DNA of 64,000 nucleotides from Manis javanica (Eukaryota > Chordata > Mammalia > Pholidota > Manidae): contig NC_133157.1 in NCBI RefSeq assembly GCF_040802235.1, positions 88,646,001 through 88,710,000 of the forward strand, read 5' to 3'. A program made the translations under genes and the position numbers. The notes beneath the pieces were generated by a model. That model worked only from the letters and a program-made list of their open reading frames with translations, ran no database searches and was not told the origin of the DNA. Of the stretch, positions 60,511-64,000 are shown one piece after another (positions within the stretch are counted from its first letter, which is position 1; each line of letters starts with the position of its first letter).

Positions 60511-63500
60511 TTTTTTTATAAATGTATTATTGATATTCATACACTATTATGAATGTTTCACATGAAAAATAATGTGGTTACTACATTTACCCATATTATC
60601 AAATCCCCACCTATACCCCATTGCAGTCACTGTCCTTTAGTATAGTAAGATGCCACAGATTCGCTGTTTGCCTTCTCTGTGCTATACTGTCTTCCCTGTG
60701 ACCCCCCCACACCATGTGTACTAAACATAATACCCCTCAATCCCCTTCTCCCTCCCTCCCCACCTGCCCTCCGACACCCCTCCCACAAAGGTTGAATTAG
60801 CTTACATTCCCACCAGCACTGTAGGAGGGTTCCCCATTCTTCACATCCTCACCAGCATTTGTTGTTCTTAGCCTTTTTGATGCTCGCCATTCTAATTGGT
60901 GTGAGGTGATATCACATTGTGGTTTTAATTTTCATTTCCCTGATGATTAGTGATGTGGAACATCTTTTCATGTGTCTGTTGGCCATCTGAATTTCTTCTT
61001 TGGAGAATTCTCTTCATATACTCCACCCATTTTTTAATTGGGTTATTTGCTTTTTTGGGTGTTGATATTTGTGAGTTCTTTATATATTTTAGTTGTTAAC
61101 CCTTTGTTGGGTATATTGTTTACAAATATTTTCTCCCATACTGTAGGATGCCTTTTGTTCTGTTGATGGTATCCTTTGCCATACAGAAGCTTTTTAGTTT
61201 GAGGTAGTCTCATGTGTTCATTTTTGCTTTTGTTTCTGTTGCTCGAGGAGATGTGTTCAGGAAGAAGTTGCTCATGCTTATATTCAGGAGATTTTTGCTT
61301 ACGTTGTCTTCTAAGAGTTTATGGTTTCATGACTTACATTCAGGTCTTTGATCCATTTTGTGTTTACTTTTGTGTATGGAGTTATACCATAATCCAGTTT
61401 CTTTCTCTTGCATGTAGCTGTCTAGTTTTGCCAACACCAGCTGTTGAAGAGGCTGTCATTTCCCCATTGTATGTCCATAGCCCCTCTATCGTATATTAAT
61501 TGACCATATATGGTTGGGTTTATATCAGGGCTCCCTAGTCTATTCAATTGGTCTATGGGTCTGTTCTTGTGCCAGTACCAAATTGTCTTGATTACTGTGG
61601 CTTTGTAGTAGAGCTTGAAGTTGGGAAGCGTAGTCCCCCCAGCTTTATTCTTCCTTCTCAGAATTGCTTGGCTATTCAGGGTCTTTTGTGGTTCCATATG
61701 AATTTTAGAACAATTTGCACTAGTTCGTTGAAGAATGCTGTTGGTATTTTGATAGGGATTGCATTGAATCTGTAGATTGCCTTAGGCAGGATGGCCATTT
61801 TGACAATATTAATTCTTCCTATCCATGAGCACAGGATGTATTTCCATTTATTGGTATCTTCTTTCATTTCTCTCATGAGTATCTTGTAGTTTTCAGAGTT
61901 CAGGTCTTTCACTTCCTATGTTAGGTTTATTCCTAGCTATTTTATTCTTTTTGATGAAATTGTTTCTCTGATTTTTCTTTCTGCTAGTTCATCATTAGTG
62001 TATAGGAATGCAACAGATTTCTGTGTGCTAATTTTGTATCCTGCAACTTTGCTGAATTCAGATATTATTAGATCTAGTACTTTTGGAGTGGATTCTTTAG
62101 GGTTTTTTTATGTACAATATCATGTCATCTGCAAACAGTGACAGTTTTAACTTCTTCCTTACTAATCTGGATGCTTTTTATTTCTTTGTGTTGTCTGATT
62201 GCCATGGCTAGGACCTCCAGAACTACGTTGAATAAAAGTGGAGAAAGTGGGCATCCTTGTCTTGTTCCCAATCTTAAAGGAAAGGCTTTCAGCTTCTCGC
62301 TGTTAAGTATGATGTTGGCTGTGGGTTTGTCATATATGGCCTTTATCATGTTGAGGTACTTGCCCTCTATTCCCATTTTGTTGAGAGTTTTAATCATGAA
62401 TGGATGTTGAATTTTGTTTAATGCTTTTTCAGCGTCTATGGAAATGATCATGTGGTTTCTCTTCTTTTTTTTGTTGATGTTGTGGATGATGTTGATGGGT
62501 TTTTTTGTACCATCCTTGCATCCCTGAGATGAATCCCACTTGATCATGGTGGATGATCTTTTTGATATATTTTTGAATTTGGTTTGCTAATATTTTGTTG
62601 ACTATTTTGCATCTATGTTCATCAGGGATATTGGTCTGTAATTTTCTTTTTCTTGTGGTGTCTTTACCTAGTTTTGGTATTAGCTTGATGCTGGCCTCAT
62701 AGAATGAGTTTGGAAGTATTCCATCTTCTACTTTTTGGAAAACTTTAAGGAGGTATTTTTGTTTGTAAACTAACTATTTTGTTTATTTTCTCAAAGAACC
62801 AGCTTTTGCTTTCATTGATTCTTTCTATTGTTTTATTCTTCTCGATTTTATTTATTTATGCTCTAATCTTTATTATGTCCCTCTTTCTACTGACTTTGGG
62901 CCTCATTTTTTCTTCTTTTTCCAGTTTAAGGAGGGTGGGTATTAGGTCTTCACTAAATGTTTAATAAAATTCAGCGGTGAAGCCATCTGGGCCAGGTGTT
63001 TTGTTCTTAGGCAGGTTTTGGGTTACCAGTTAAATTTGTTGCTGGTAATTGGTCTGTTCAGATTTTCTGTTTCTTTCTGGGTAAGCCTTGTAAGCTTGTA
63101 TTTTTCTGGAAAGTTGTGCATTTCTTCTAGGTCATCCAGTGTGTTAGCATATAATTTTTCATAGTATTCTCTAACAATTCTTTGTATTTCCACAGTGTCT
63201 GTAGTGATTTTTCCTTTCTCATTTCTGATTCTGTTTATGTGTGTAGACTCTCTTTTTTTATTGATAAGTCTGGCTAGGGGTTTATCTATTTTGTTTATTT
63301 TCTCAAAGAACCAGCTTTTGCTTTCATTGATTCTATTGTTTTATTCTTCTCGATTTTATTTATTTATGCTCTAATCTTTATTATGTCCCTCTTTCTACTG
63401 ACTTTGGGCCTAATTTTTTCTTCTTTTTCCAGTTTCATTAATTGTGAGTTTAGACTGCTCATACGGGATTGTTCTTCCCTGAGGTAGGCCTGTATTGCAA

Positions 63501-64000
63501 TATACTTTCCTCTCAGCATGGCCTTGATTGCGTCCCACAGATTTTTGTGTGTTGAGTTACTGTTATCATATGTCTCCATATATTGCTTGATCTGTTTTTA
63601 TTTTGTCATTGATCCATTTGTTATTTAGGAGTGTGTTTTGAAGCGTCTATGTGTTTGTAGTATTTTTCATTTTTTTGCGTCATTTATTTCTAGTTTCATA
63701 CCTTTGTGGGCTGAGAAGCTGATTGGTACAATTTCAGTCTTTTTGAATATACTGAGGCCTTTTTTGTGGCCTAGTATATGATCTATTATTGAAAATATTC
63801 CATGTGCACTTGAGAAGAATGTGTATTCTGCTGCTTTTGGGTGTAGAGTTCTGTAGATGTCTGTTGGGTCCATTTGTTCTAATGTGTTGTCCAGTGCCTC
63901 TTCCTCCTTACTTATTTTCTGTTTGGTTGATCTGTCCTTTGGAGTGAGTGGAGCATTGAAGTCTCCTAGAATGAATGTACTGTATTCTATTTCCCCTTTT
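60511..64000 (-). mobile_element. L1C: older LINE-1 with ordinary 3' end, cut by the window edge
   Basis: Minus-strand L1 beginning (3' end) at 'tttttttataaatgtattattg'. It has the G-rich 3' UTR tract on its sense strand but no env/LTR tail. An ORF2 C-terminal segment is missing at about 60788, and ~180 bp are inserted at 62754-62933. ORF2 traces include 61697-61422, 61912-61676, 62547-62125 and 63873-63667; the last reads through KAAEYTFFSSAHG without the deletion seen in L1A and L1B. ORF2 continues beyond the window. Confidence 0.85.
62754..62933 (-). repeat. Local duplication inside L1C ORF2
   Basis: About 150 bp of this segment (62778-62930) duplicate 63293-63440 of the same element almost exactly. 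The insertion is bounded on both sides by TTTAAGGAGG (62744-62753 and 62925-62934). Confidence 0.85.

Overview
This is a piece of a placental mammal nuclear genome. It holds vertebrate-type split exons, a CpG-island promoter, MIR, HAL1, hAT and MLT1 relics, and large young LINE-1 (L1) insertions. I saw no Alu, B1/B2, ruminant, carnivore or horse SINEs. The young L1 copies carry an unusual 3' tail that I associate from memory with pangolins (Pholidota). That species guess is tentative, about 50%; only a mammal, probably laurasiatherian, is secure.

Layout: 1-16 kb is gene-free, mostly old repeat debris: microsatellites, a MIR with a TA expansion, and a HAL1 split by a hAT transposon. At 16.4-19.8 kb lies a decayed SPATA31 (FAM75-type, testis-expressed) gene on the plus strand. 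Its start codon is lost, most of its main exon is deleted, and it carries stops and frameshifts. 20-27.6 kb holds GC-rich then AT-rich non-genic DNA, a low-complexity CAGAGACCTCAC-like tract, an MLT1 and a MIR. From 27.9 kb begins the one clearly functional gene, AUH (mitochondrial methylglutaconyl-CoA hydratase and AU-rich RNA-binding protein). A CpG island and exon 1 are followed by exon 2 (42.34 kb) and exon 3 (42.51 kb). The later exons are beyond the window, so everything from 28.3 to 64 kb is AUH intron apart from exons 2 and 3.

The striking part is in the AUH introns. Two long L1 elements lie antisense to AUH: L1A (31.1-39.4 kb, intron 1) and L1B (51.0-59.7 kb, intron 3). Both have a 5' UTR of tandem ~208-bp GC-rich monomers, ORF1, ORF2, and an extra ~1.8-kb 3' tail. 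Read in the L1 sense the tail is: L1 A-tract, ~150-bp segment, second A-tract, retroviral env transmembrane-subunit fragment, polypurine tract, LTR U3-R with AATAAA, and final poly(A). This looks like a serial 3' transduction that captured the 3' end of an endogenous retrovirus and its polyadenylation signal, and then multiplied. A third, 5'-truncated copy of the tail alone sits at 45.59-46.41 kb with its own target-site duplication. L1A and L1B share the same one-base deletion in the ORF2 endonuclease, which suggests this lineage spread from a defective master with helper enzyme supplied in trans. A third, older L1 (L1C, 60.5 kb to the window end) keeps a normal short 3' end and lacks that deletion, so it serves as an internal comparison.
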